From Streptomyces angustmyceticus (GTDB taxonomy: Bacteria; Actinomycetota; Actinomycetes; Streptomycetales; Streptomycetaceae): a DNA stretch of 64,000 nucleotides. A model generated the notes under the pieces. It saw only the letters and a program-made list of their open reading frames with translations, ran no database searches and was not told where the DNA came from. Each line of letters opens with the position of its first letter. Position 1 is the stretch's first letter. Position numbers and translations under genes: made by a program. The stretch is taken from assembly GCF_019933235.1 (NCBI RefSeq), contig NZ_CP082945.1, positions 5,183,501-5,247,500 of the forward strand, given 5' to 3'. Shown piece after piece: positions 1 through 8,276 of this stretch.

Positions 1-1541
1 AAGGTCATCACCCGGCCGTCGGGCAGCAGCAGCGCACCGGAGTGGTAGTTGCGGCCCACCAGCGGATCGGCCACCTCGCGGGCGGAGTTGGTGGACGGGT
101 CGTACAGCTCCGCCTTGAGGACGTTGGAGGCGCTGCGGCCGCGGTAGTCACCGGAGCCGTTCGTGGTCAGCACGGTGTCGTCCGGCATGATCACGCTGCT
201 CGGGTAGCGGGCCTTCGCGTACAGCGGCGGCCCGTCCTTGAAGCGCGGCGACGGGGCGTGCAGGTCCACGATGCGGGTCTTGTCCGTGGACTTCGGGTCC
301 TCGCCGACACCGCCCCCGCCCAGCACCATGTACCGCTGTTCCTGGGCCGGCGGCAGCAGCACCGACATCGATGTCTCCAGGATCTTCGGGTCGCTCATCC
401 CGGGCACGACCTGGAACTTGTTGGACTTCAGGTCCCAGATGCCGGGGGTGCGGCCGACGTTGTCCGGGCCGTAGCCGGCGTTGGAGCCGGTGTAGAAGAT
501 CCGGCCCTGGTCGGTGAGGAAGAGCGCCGGGTAGGTCGGGAAGAAGCGCCGCTTGGGCAGGTAGGTCCACTTCTTCGTCTTCGGGTCGTAGATCTCCTGC
601 TTGCCGGGGACGACCTGCCCGATCTCGTCCAGCCCGGAGACGGAGAGGACCTTGCCGTCCTGCAGGGTGGTCAGCGTCGGATACCAGCGGGCCTCGTTCA
701 TCGGGTCCACGGGGATGTAGCGCTCGGCCACCGGGTCGAACTCGAAGGAGTCCTTGATCCCCTGGAAGTCCTTCTTGTCGAACGACAACTTCTGCGCGAT
801 GCCGTAGAAGTTGTGGGCGTCCGCGCCGGTCAGGCCGTGGATGCGGTAGTTGTCCTGGGAACCGGTGGAGTGCGAGCGGCCGTCCTTGAGGGCCTCGACG
901 TAGACCCGGGCCTCGCTGTGCACCACGGTGACCTTGCCGGTCGCCGGGTCGGTCCTCTTCTTCGCGCGGGGCACCACGACCGGGTCCTTGGAGGCGAAGG
1001 TCTTGCCGTTCTTCTTGCCGGTGAACAGCGTGCCGGCCGGGAACGTCTTCGGGCCGTCCGGGTCCTCGTTGTAGACGATCATCAGGCCGCCGGCCTTCTT
1101 CACGTCGCCGTTGAGCTTCTCGTAGCGCTGGGTGCCGCCGGCCACCAGCAGCTTGCCGTCCGGGAGCTGGGTGTGCCCGGAGCAGAAGAGGTCCTTGGGC
1201 GTGGGGATGTTCTTGAAGGTGTTCTTCTCCGGATCCCACAGGACCGTACGGAACGACTTGGCCCTGAAGTTCGCCGCGTTGTTGCCGGAGCCCGCGACCA
1301 GCAGCACCTTGCCGGTGTGCAGCAGGGCCGCGTGGATGGTGTTGATGCGGTACTTGTCCGGCACGTCGACGGCGTCCCAGTGGCCGTTCGCCGCCTTGTA
1401 CTCGGGCTTGTTGATCTCGTACTGGTGGTACTGCGCGGAGGCGAAGCTGTAGAGGGCCGGCCCGTTCATCGCGGCCAGCGCGAGCACCACGGCCGTCGCT
1501 ATCGTCACTCTGCGGGTGCGACGGCTCGGACGGTACTTCAT
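1..1541 (-). CDS. glxA: GlxA radical copper oxidase (galactose/glyoxal oxidase family), 3' end cut by window
   Basis: The frame is open from the ATG at 1541 to the window edge, giving 513 codons of a protein that is usually about 645 aa. The N-terminus (MKYRPSRRTRR, then a hydrophobic stretch to about residue 35) looks like a signal anchor. Kelch-type repeats follow. The galactose-oxidase active-site pieces are visible: Cys120 in LFCSGHTQLPDG matches the thioether Cys, Tyr287 in ARWYPTLTTL matches the cross-linked Tyr, and Tyr499-His500 in GRNYHSGALLLPDG match the axial Tyr and a copper His. The missing C-terminus should hold the last copper His. The family oxidises sugar or glyoxal alcohols to aldehydes with H2O2 release, and in Streptomyces GlxA works with CslA on the hyphal-tip glycan. 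The ATG overlaps the cslA stop codon by 4 nt (ATGA), so translation is probably coupled. Confidence 0.93.
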   Translation of the reverse strand, partial: MKYRPSRRTRRVTIATAVVLALAAMNGPALYSFASAQYHQYEINKPEYKAANGHWDAVDVPDKYRINTIHAALLHTGKVLLVAGSGNNAANFRAKSFRTVLWDPEKNTFKNIPTPKDLFCSGHTQLPDGKLLVAGGTQRYEKLNGDVKKAGGLMIVYNEDPDGPKTFPAGTLFTGKKNGKTFASKDPVVVPRAKKRTDPATGKVTVVHSEARVYVEALKDGRSHSTGSQDNYRIHGLTGADAHNFYGIAQKLSFDKKDFQGIKDSFEFDPVAERYIPVDPMNEARWYPTLTTLQDGKVLSVSGLDEIGQVVPGKQEIYDPKTKKWTYLPKRRFFPTYPALFLTDQGRIFYTGSNAGYGPDNVGRTPGIWDLKSNKFQVVPGMSDPKILETSMSVLLPPAQEQRYMVLGGGGVGEDPKSTDKTRIVDLHAPSPRFKDGPPLYAKARYPSSVIMPDDTVLTTNGSGDYRGRSASNVLKAELYDPSTNSAREVADPLVGRNYHSGALLLPDGRVMT

Positions 1542-3538
1542 GTGTGACGTCCCCCAAGGGCGATCTGCAGGGTCTGTTCGGCGGGAAGGGCCGGGTCGGC
1601 GGGGCGGCCGGCCGCCTGGTCGGTGGCCTGGCCATGGGCCTGGTCGCGAGCCTGGTCAGAGCCCACGGGCGGGTCGGCGGACGGATCGGCCGGCTGGCCC
1701 CCCGCCTGCCCGGCGGCGGTTCCCGCCCCGCCGGCCGCCTCCCTCCGCTTGCGTTCCTCGCGCCGTACGGACACCCGCCAGGCGATGATCGGCGCGGCGG
1801 TGATCAGCATCGCGAGCGTGGCCCAGGTGACCATTGCCGGATGGCTGTGCCCCAGCACGAACGACGCGACCAGCGAGCCGCCGAAGACGAGCAGGAAGAA
1901 CAGGTGCACCCGGAACGTCCCGAAGAGGGTGTCCGGGCTGGAGGAGTCGCCCTTCGGCGTGACCACGAACTTGCTCTTGCGGCGCAGCACCGTGTCGAAC
2001 AGCGACCGGGCGTAGATCGGCGCGGACAGCGCGGACATCACCATGCCGGCGACCCCGCCGGAGCCCTCCGGCTCGTGCGGCGAGACGTTGTGCCGGCGGT
2101 TCCAGATGTACAGGCCGATCTGCAGCGCCGAGGCATTGCCGTAGAGCATCATCCACACCGCCGGGTCGATCTCCACGCCCGACGCCCCCAGCCCCAGGAA
2201 CAGCGCGCAACTGAGCGCCGCCAGGATCCAGTTCAGCGCGGACATCGGGTAGAAGATCACCATCATGGTGTAGTTGAAGAGCCGGCCCGCCGGCAGGCTG
2301 AACGGCGCCTTCCAGAACTGCTTGAGGATCGTCTCGTACGTCCCGCGCGACCAGCGCAGCTGCTGGGTGAAGAAGTCGGTCCAGGCCGTGGGCCCCTCGC
2401 CGACCGCCAGCACGTCCGGGGTGTAGACCGAGCGCCACTTCCTGCCGGTCCGCGGGTTGCGGTGCCGGTGGATCTCGAAGCCGGTCGCCATGTCCTCGGT
2501 GATGGAGTCGTACAGCCCGCCGATCTGCTTCAGCGCGCTGATGCGTACGGCGTTGGAGGTGCCGACGAACATCGGCGCGCCGTAGCGGTTGCCGGCCCGC
2601 TGGATCAGCGCGTGGAAGAGGAACTGCTGGGACTCGGCGGCCTTGGTGACGAAGGTGTCGTAGTTGCCGTACACCTGCGGGCCGATGACGAAGCCGACGT
2701 CCGGGTCGCGGAAGAAGCCCAGCATCCGTTCCAGGTAGTTGGGCAGCGGGACGTGGTCGGTGTCGACGGAGGCGAAGTAGTCGTAGGCGTCGCCGTGCGC
2801 CTGCAGCCAGGCGTTGTAGTTGCCGTGCTTGGTCTTGGCGCGGTGCGGGCCCTTGGGCTGGTTCCACTCCGGGACGCCCTTGCGGCTGAAGTGGTGGACG
2901 CCCAGGCGCCGGCAGACCTCCTTGACCTCGGGGTCGTCGCCCTCGTCCAGCAGCCAGACGTGCAGCAGGCCGCGGTGCCGGATCTTGACCGCCGCCTCCA
3001 GCGTCTTCGTCACCATGGCGAGGGGTTCCTTGCCCGGCACGAACGAGGTCAGGAAGGCGACGCGGGTGCCGCTCTCGGGAATGACCGGCACGGGGTCGCG
3101 GGCGACGAGGGTGGCATGGGCGTTGGACAGCACGTTCATGCACCGGAAGAGCTCGATCAGACCGATCGAGACCAGCATGACGACGTCCAGCGCCGGGAGG
3201 AAGTCGTAGGCGGGGTAGTCGCGTTCGGTCCAGTGACTCGGCTGCATCAGCCAGACCAGCAGCCCGAACGAGACCAGCGGCGCGGCGCCGAGCAGCAGGG
3301 CCGCCCGTATGCGGTGCGGCTCGTCCGCGAGCAGCGAGCGGTAGCGGACCTGATAGGGCTTGTCCGGGTCGGGCCGGGTGAGCGGACCGGCCAGCCGGCT
3401 GTAGTGCTCGTAGTCGTAGCGCGGCAGCGGCTTGCGCTGGAGGCGCCGCTGCCAGTGCTGGCGCGGCACGCGCAGGCGCGTTGTGGCCGACGGGTCGTAC
3501 GGGCGCTGCGGCCGGGAGCCGTCAGGCGGCGACGTCAT
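1538..3538 (-). CDS. cslA: CslA cellulose synthase-like family 2 glycosyltransferase
   Basis: This 666-aa membrane GT2 enzyme polymerises a beta-glucan at the hyphal tip. Two transmembrane helices lie at about residues 80-98 and 115-132. The cytoplasmic GT domain shows LLDEGDD (197-202), the DTD metal site (259-261), TED (347-349, catalytic base) and QQLRW (QxxRW, 392-396). A C-terminal block of membrane helices follows, then a hydrophilic Gly/Ala/Asp-rich tail. The start at 3538 is preferred over an upstream in-frame ATG because GGGGGGA sits just before it and the family homology begins there. The tail is of low complexity and reads into the overlapping glxA start. Expected role: synthesis of the tip glycan that supports development and attachment, together with GlxA and LpmP. 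Confidence 0.95.
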   Translation of the reverse strand: MTSPPDGSRPQRPYDPSATTRLRVPRQHWQRRLQRKPLPRYDYEHYSRLAGPLTRPDPDKPYQVRYRSLLADEPHRIRAALLLGAAPLVSFGLLVWLMQPSHWTERDYPAYDFLPALDVVMLVSIGLIELFRCMNVLSNAHATLVARDPVPVIPESGTRVAFLTSFVPGKEPLAMVTKTLEAAVKIRHRGLLHVWLLDEGDDPEVKEVCRRLGVHHFSRKGVPEWNQPKGPHRAKTKHGNYNAWLQAHGDAYDYFASVDTDHVPLPNYLERMLGFFRDPDVGFVIGPQVYGNYDTFVTKAAESQQFLFHALIQRAGNRYGAPMFVGTSNAVRISALKQIGGLYDSITEDMATGFEIHRHRNPRTGRKWRSVYTPDVLAVGEGPTAWTDFFTQQLRWSRGTYETILKQFWKAPFSLPAGRLFNYTMMVIFYPMSALNWILAALSCALFLGLGASGVEIDPAVWMMLYGNASALQIGLYIWNRRHNVSPHEPEGSGGVAGMVMSALSAPIYARSLFDTVLRRKSKFVVTPKGDSSSPDTLFGTFRVHLFFLLVFGGSLVASFVLGHSHPAMVTWATLAMLITAAPIIAWRVSVRREERKRREAAGGAGTAAGQAGGQPADPSADPPVGSDQARDQAHGQATDQAAGRPADPALPAEQTLQIALGGRHT

Positions 3539-4788
3539 GAGTCCATCCCCCCGCACGCAGCACCTGCTGCGTGCCGTCTGTGCTGATGGCCCGAGTCCGC
3601 GGTCCCCCGCGACCGACTCGGGCGCTTTGCTGTCGGCCGCCTGCACCGTCGGACGGTTGGCGGCCGTCCTCCGGTTGCGTATGCAACGCTGCCGCGATCC
3701 TGCCAAGCGGCGATTTCCCCGTGTTCACATCACGCCATCCGGCGTGCCCGGCTGTTCCCACTCGGCTGGATGCGGTCCTCATTTCGCCGAGTTACCAGGT
3801 CAGGGTCCCTAACGACCGTCCTGATGGCAAGAGTTGTCCAGGGAATTGTGTACGAGAGTGCGCAAGACGGGGCCGCGGGTGGCGCTGGGCACATCGCTTT
3901 GATACGGAACTACCGTCAATTTTCCCGCCGTCAGCGGATATCGGGGCAATGATTGCGGTGTCCTGGCTCTGGGTGTCCGGAGCAATCCGGCGCGTAAAGG
4001 GGGCCGTCCCGTAGGGGTATTGCCCGCACCGATCGACCGTCAACCGGCAAAGTCGGGCACCCCTTCGCGGGGGTGCGGACCGGCGCCTGGAGGAGGGTGC
4101 GGCTGCCGCTGCGACCCGAACGAACAGGCAGGTCAAGGCACTTGAGGGCGGCGCGGGTGCGACGCGGACCGGCGCCCGCGGGAATTCGCCGACGGGGCGG
4201 GGGAGCGGCTGATCCGTGGCGAGTCCGCCTCGTTTGCCGACTCCGGTGAAGTTACCCCCGCGTACGCCGATTTGGCCGAAGGTGTGGCTATTCCCCTGGG
4301 TAATCCCCGCGGTTTCGTCTCGGATGGCGGTGACCGACGGGGGAGTGCCGGGGTGCTTCTTCTGCGGGCCTCGCCGCCGGCATTTCGATGCCCCTGCGTG
4401 ACGGCGCGGTCACCGGTTTGGTGGTGGGGGCGGCGGTCGCCGGCCGCGGTCCGGTCCGGGCGGGCCCGGAATAGAGGGAGGGGCGGGGCGATGGAACAGC
4501 GGGGCTTCGGGGTGGGGGTTCGCGGGAAAGGAAGAGGGGCTCGTCCACCTCATCGGTGCGCGATCGGGCAATTACCGTTTGTGATCGCAAGGAAAGCGGC
4601 CGGATGGGCCGCCGCCGAGCGGGCGATGGGGTGGGAGGAGTGGGGGCCTGAGCGGCCGAGGTGAGGGGGTGCCGTAAGGGGCGAGATCGGCGGGGGCGGG
4701 GTGCGTTGGTTGGTCATCCGTCCGGACGACCGCGTGCCTGGGCCGCGTGACCGGACCACGTGACGCGGCCGCGCGCCCCGACCACACG
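3539..4788. other. 1.25 kb region upstream of cslA with no supportable gene
   Basis: All six frames contain only short or compositionally random ORFs, without credible ribosome sites or family similarity. The stretch has several AT-richer patches (about 3760-3960) that suit promoters for cslA. It also has a compact GC hairpin at 4057-4076 (GCACCCC, 6-nt loop, GGGGTGC). It may hold a long cslA leader, a small RNA or a decayed gene, but the sequence alone does not decide. Confidence 0.5.
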
Positions 4789-4821
4789 ACTGAGGCCCCC
4801 CGCATGGCGAGGGGCCTCAGT
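4789..4821 (-). terminator. Terminator hairpin after tRNA-Lys copy 1
   Basis: ACTGAGGCCCC at 4789-4799 pairs perfectly with GGGGCCTCAGT at 4811-4821, giving an 11-bp stem and 11-nt loop. It lies 6 nt beyond the tRNA 3' end in the tRNA direction. Confidence 0.8.
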
Positions 4822-4827
4822 CCTACG

Positions 4828-4901
4828 TGCGCCGCCAGGGACTCGAACCCCGGACCCGCTGATTAAGAGTCAGCTGCTCTAACCAACTGAGCTAGCGGCG
4901 C
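4828..4901 (-). tRNA. tRNA-Lys (CTT), copy 1
   Basis: The 74-nt cloverleaf read on the minus strand has acceptor arms GCGCCGC/GCGGCGC, a D-arm AGCTCAGTTGGTTAGAGC, anticodon stem GCTGA/TCAGC with loop CTCTTAA (anticodon CTT), and a T-arm with GGTTCGAACC. The discriminator is A and CCA is not encoded. It is identical to the copies at 10190 and 24776. Confidence 0.98.
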
Positions 4902-5359
4902 GCGCTGACCTGGAGAACTTTACACGAATTCCAGGGGTGCTCCGTACCGCCGCCCGCGCCGCCCCGCGCGCCCGGCCCGCGTGACCCACGCCACCCACCG
5001 CGACGTCCGTCCGGCCCGGCATACCGCACGAAAGGTTCACCCCATATGAGGCAAAAGTCCCTGCGTCCGGGGACCTTCGACTGGCGGCCGGCCCGCCGTG
5101 ATCTGTGAGGATCGATTTCATGGCGTCCATGTCGGTAGATCACCAGTTGCCCCGTCAACATGCGATATGCCCTGCCGGTTGAGAGGCTGGGGCGAACGTC
5201 GGGACGGAAGAACGGAACACGCCCGGGGGTGCCGGGCCATGGCGTCCGTCACTCCTCCTCGCCCTCTTGCAACCCCACCCTCCACAGCAACGTCTGCCAG
5301 GACGCGCGCCCCGGACCGGGTCCCCGGGACTCGCCCCTCCGTCGGAAAGGTTGATCGTC
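4902..5359. other. Intergenic region between tRNA-Lys copy 1 and the SsgA-like gene
   Basis: No coding frame is supportable. The tRNA promoter (minus strand, a TAAAGT-like -10 near 4921) and the promoter of the plus-strand SsgA-like gene must lie here. No operator-like palindrome was recognised. Confidence 0.4.
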
Positions 5360-5779
5360 ATGGTGTCGACAGCCAAGCGCACCCTTGAGATGCAGCTCCT
5401 CCTCGGGCCGGACGAAGCAGTTCCGGTGGCCGGCCGGTTCAGCTATCGCAGTGACCGCCCGTACGAGGTCGAGGTCGCGTTCATCAGTCGTGGCCAGAAG
5501 GTGGCCACCTGGCTGTTCGCCCGTGATCTGCTGCTGGCGGGGCTGCACGACGAAGCAGGTGAGGGGGACGTGCGGGTGTGGCCCTTCCGCCGACCGGGGG
5601 CATCGCGCCGCGTGCACATCGAGCTGTCCACCGACGACAGCGTGTGCGAGCTGTCGGTGCGCGCGATCGAGCTGACTGCCTGGCTGGAGCAGACCACGGC
5701 GATTGTCCCGCCCGGCCATGAGGACCGCTATCTCGACATGGACACCCACCTGGCCCGGCTGTTCGCCGGGAAGTGCTGA
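5360..5779 (+). CDS. SsgA-like protein (SALP) of sporulation/cell division
   Basis: This 139-aa protein is close to the family norm of about 140 aa. It has the SALP signatures FSYRSDRPYEVEVAF near residues 27-41, WLFARDLLLAGL around 52-63, GDVRVWPFRR around 69-78, and VPPG near the C-terminus. SALPs (SsgA to SsgG) are actinomycete-specific and guide septum placement and peptidoglycan remodelling during sporulation. Which paralogue this is cannot be fixed from sequence. The ATG at 5360 follows GGAAAGG at good spacing, while an upstream in-frame extension has no family similarity. Its TGA stop shares one base with the ATG of the next gene, so the two are probably translated together. Confidence 0.88.
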   Translation: MVSTAKRTLEMQLLLGPDEAVPVAGRFSYRSDRPYEVEVAFISRGQKVATWLFARDLLLAGLHDEAGEGDVRVWPFRRPGASRRVHIELSTDDSVCELSVRAIELTAWLEQTTAIVPPGHEDRYLDMDTHLARLFAGKC

Positions 5780-7200
5780 TGGGGGACAGGGCGATCATGA
5801 CCACGACCACAAGCGCAAGCACGACGACGACCGGCACGATGACCACGCCCACGGGTGCGACCACGCCCATGGGTGCGACGCCGGACCCGAGCGCGGCGAC
5901 GCACCCGGCCGCGGCCGCGCCGGGGACCGCGCCCGCCGCCAGGAGGGTGACCGGTGGCGCGGCCGGACCCGCGGAGGTGCCCGCGGCCAGGCGCGCGACG
6001 GCGGGCGGGGCAGTACCGGCGACGGGACCGGCCAGTGCGACCGGGCCGGCGAGCGCGACCGCGCCCACGGAGGAGCCGGCGACCGCTCCGGGCACCGGTA
6101 TATCCGCCGACGCGCCCGGCATGCCGTCGGCCACCCCGGCCACCCCGGCCACCTCCGCCACCCCGCACGACCCCTGCACCCACGGCTTCCTGCCCGAGCG
6201 GCCGCCCGTCCGTTCCATGATCGGAACCTGGACCCGGCTGGACGCCATGGCGCGCGCGGCCGCCGTCGCGCCCGACCGGGAGACCGCCGTCGCGCTCGTC
6301 GAACGCGCCCATCGTGCCGAGGAGTTGTCCGCCCTGCGGCAGCGGGTCTCCCGCCTCTCCCTGCGCAACGCGGAGGCCGCCGCCATGCGGATCGCGGTGA
6401 TCGCGGTCTCCTGCGGCTGGTGCGGCCTCGACCCGCAGGCGCCGGCCGCCCGCGAGGTCGCCGACGAGGCGTTCCTCGACCTGTGGGCGGCGATCGCGCA
6501 CCGCATCGACCACGATCAGTTCGTCGCCCTGCCCACCCTCGCGCTCCACAACTGGGTCCCCGAACGCAAGCCCCGCCGCCACATCCCCATCGACCAACTG
6601 GCCCGCACCGAGGTGCTCGTGCCGATCGTCCGGTGGGCCCCGGAGGGGCAGCCGCTCAGCCGTCTGGACCGGCTCATGCTGGCCGCGACCCGCCTGGAGG
6701 CACACGGGATCTGGCTCTTCCGGCTCGCCGAAACCCTGGCGGGCCGGTCGCCCGACGACTCCTCCACCCCGACGGCGCTGCGCCGCCTGGTCCGCGTCCA
6801 GCACGCGCTGCGCGCCCAGCTCCTCGCCGAGGCGACGGATCTGACGGCCGCGCCCGCCACGCCGCAGCAGCGTGCGGTGCTCGGCGCGCTGGCCGAACAG
6901 GGCGCGCTGGAGCCGCCGGTCCTCCAGGCGGCCGAAGCGGTGCTCGGCATCGGCGGACGCCGGATGGGTGAGGGCAGGCGCCAGTTGCTGCGCCGCCATC
7001 TCCCGGCGCAGCACCGCGCCTGGCTCAGCGCGATGGACCGCCACTGCGCCCCCGTACGCACCCTCGCCCACCGCGGCGGCCCCGATGCTGCCGTCTACCG
7101 CGAGGCCCAGGAGTCCCTGATCGCCCTCCGCCGCACCTACACCGCGCTCGTACAGGCCGCCGCCCGGCCCGCCGCGCCCCCGCTCACCGCGGCGGCGTGA
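5779..7200 (+). CDS. Unknown protein coupled to the SsgA-like gene
   Basis: The gene encodes about 473 aa of unrecognised function. The first 130 residues are Thr/Ala/Pro-rich low-complexity sequence built from short degenerate repeats. From about residue 135 (HDPCTHGFLPERPP) the protein is a compact, mostly helical domain rich in Arg, Leu and Ala, with no signal peptide or membrane segment. It has several Cys/Trp positions (AVSCGWCGLDP) and helices such as RLDRLMLAATRLEAHGIWLF. The ATG overlaps the SALP stop (TGATG), which argues for co-translation. A later start, after the low-complexity part, cannot be excluded. The arrangement suggests a role alongside the SALP in division or sporulation, but that is inference. 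Confidence 0.7.
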   Translation: MGDRAIMTTTTSASTTTTGTMTTPTGATTPMGATPDPSAATHPAAAAPGTAPAARRVTGGAAGPAEVPAARRATAGGAVPATGPASATGPASATAPTEEPATAPGTGISADAPGMPSATPATPATSATPHDPCTHGFLPERPPVRSMIGTWTRLDAMARAAAVAPDRETAVALVERAHRAEELSALRQRVSRLSLRNAEAAAMRIAVIAVSCGWCGLDPQAPAAREVADEAFLDLWAAIAHRIDHDQFVALPTLALHNWVPERKPRRHIPIDQLARTEVLVPIVRWAPEGQPLSRLDRLMLAATRLEAHGIWLFRLAETLAGRSPDDSSTPTALRRLVRVQHALRAQLLAEATDLTAAPATPQQRAVLGALAEQGALEPPVLQAAEAVLGIGGRRMGEGRRQLLRRHLPAQHRAWLSAMDRHCAPVRTLAHRGGPDAAVYREAQESLIALRRTYTALVQAAARPAAPPLTAAA

Positions 7201-7373
7201 CGCGCACCCGACCAGCCCCGGGCTGAGCCGCCGGCCCACCGGCCCACCGGCCCGACCCCCGGGGCAAGCCCGGCCTGCGACGTCCGGGGGCGTCAATCCA
7301 GCCATCCCCCGGCCTGTCGCCGCCTCCCAGGCCCCTCCCTACCCCCTCCCCACGCCGGTCACCAACCCCGAGC

Positions 7374-7394
7374 ATTGGTATGGACATGTCCAAT
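7374..7394. promoter_or_regulatory. Weak DasR-like site and imperfect inverted repeat upstream of lpmP
   Basis: ATTGGTATGGACATGT (7374-7389) matches 10 of 16 positions of the dre consensus ACTGGTCTAGACCACT. It lies in a larger imperfect inverted repeat, GGTATGGACA/TGTCCAATACC. It is 26 bp from the strong site at 7415. Confidence 0.5.
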
Positions 7395-7414
7395 ACCGCA
7401 CCCTTACGCTGGGG

Positions 7415-7430
7415 CTTGGTCTAGACCGCA
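7415..7430. promoter_or_regulatory. DasR operator (dre) in the lpmP promoter
   Basis: CTTGGTCTAGACCGCA carries the perfect dre core TGGTCTAGACC, centred about 75 bp before the lpmP ATG. DasR is the Streptomyces GntR-family N-acetylglucosamine regulator, and dre elements control chitin and amino-sugar genes. Confidence 0.82.
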
Positions 7431-7497
7431 GGTTCGGCATCGCAGTGCACTGCATTTCTCCGGCACGGAACTCCCCCACGTTCTTCAGGAGCGAAGC

Positions 7498-8091
7498 ATG
7501 CGCAAAAAAGTCAGTGCTGCCGTGATCGGTCTGGGCGTCGTCGGCGTCTCCCTGCTCTCGACGGGCAGCGCTTCCAGCCACGGCTACAGCGACGCACCCC
7601 CCAGCCGCCAGGCCCTCTGCGCCAAGGGCACCGTCAAGAACTGCGGCGCGATCCAGTACGAACCGCAGAGCGTCGAGGGCCCCAAGGGCTTCCCGGCCGC
7701 CGGCCCGGCGGACGGCAGGATCTGTTCCGGCGGGCAGCGGAACTTCGCCCAACTGGACGACCCGCGCGGCGGGAAGTGGCCCGGCACCAAGCTCTCCCCG
7801 GGGCAGGGCTACACCTTCACCTGGCGGCTGACGGCACGCCACGCGACCACGGACTTCGAGTACTTCATCACCAAGGACGGCTACGACCCGAGCAAGCCGC
7901 TCACCCGCGCCGACCTGGAACCCCAGCCGTTCATGACGGTCCCGATGGGCGGCACCCGGCCGGGCGAGACCGTTCAGCACCAGGGCACCGTCCCCACCCG
8001 GAAATCCGGCCGCCACCTCATCCTCGGCGTCTGGAACATCGCCGACACGGGCAACGCCTTCTACGCCTGCTCGGACGTCGACCTCTCCTGA
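7498..8091 (+). CDS. lpmP: Secreted AA10 lytic polysaccharide monooxygenase (LpmP-like)
   Basis: This 197-aa secreted copper enzyme has a signal peptide (MRKKV, then a hydrophobic core) ending at about SASS, so the mature protein starts with His28 (HGYSDAP). That exposes the N-terminal His of the copper histidine brace. The second brace residue is His115 in LTARHATTDF. The family C-terminal motif NAFYACSDVDLS, with the axial Phe, is present. There is no carbohydrate-binding module. AA10 enzymes cleave chitin or cellulose oxidatively. The position near cslA-glxA fits LpmP of Streptomyces, reported to act on the tip glycan. The start has AGGAGCGAAGC before it, and two DasR-type sites precede the gene. 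A hairpin terminator follows at 8167. Confidence 0.92.
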   Translation: MRKKVSAAVIGLGVVGVSLLSTGSASSHGYSDAPPSRQALCAKGTVKNCGAIQYEPQSVEGPKGFPAAGPADGRICSGGQRNFAQLDDPRGGKWPGTKLSPGQGYTFTWRLTARHATTDFEYFITKDGYDPSKPLTRADLEPQPFMTVPMGGTRPGETVQHQGTVPTRKSGRHLILGVWNIADTGNAFYACSDVDLS

Positions 8092-8166
8092 CGTCCCCCG
8101 GGGCGCCGCTCACGCCACACGCGCCCCCACCTCACCACCACCACTCACCACCACTCACCACCCCAC

Positions 8167-8196
8167 GGGCCTCCCCGCTCCCCTCCGGGGAGGCCC
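8167..8196 (+). terminator. Terminator after lpmP
   Basis: GGGCCTCCCC (8167-8176) pairs with GGGGAGGCCC (8187-8196), a 10-bp stem followed by CCTTT. A short tandem run of TCACCACCAC units lies just upstream (about 8131-8161). Confidence 0.8.
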
Positions 8197-8246
8197 CCTT
8201 TCCCGAGAAGCCCCCATCCCCGACGCCCCCGCCATCCCCTCCCCAT

Positions 8247-8261
8247 CTGACGCAACGTCAG
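8247..8261. promoter_or_regulatory. 15-bp palindromic operator candidate at the acyl-CoA synthetase promoter
   Basis: CTGACG-CAA-CGTCAG is a perfect inverted repeat with a 3-nt centre, ending 15 bp before the ATG. It would overlap the start region of a short-leader or leaderless transcript. TGACG/CGTCA arms are common for TetR-type lipid regulators, but the regulator here is unknown. Confidence 0.55.
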
Positions 8262-8276
8262 CTACCCTGCGGCGCC

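Noticed and set aside
42..1547. 501-aa plus-strand ORF opposite glxA
   Set aside because: It mirrors the strong minus-strand glxA reading frame and has Val/Gly/Arg-biased shadow composition without family similarity.
4057..4076. GC hairpin as a terminator or riboswitch
   Set aside because: There is no gene before it on either strand and no T-run. No riboswitch pattern could be recognised by eye.
5703..6971. Plus-strand ORF with a His/Asp-rich stretch that looks metal-binding
   Set aside because: It is the +1 frame of the Thr-rich N-terminus of the gene at 5779. ACC/GAC repeats produce the HDHDH pattern, and the rest is Arg/Pro shadow.
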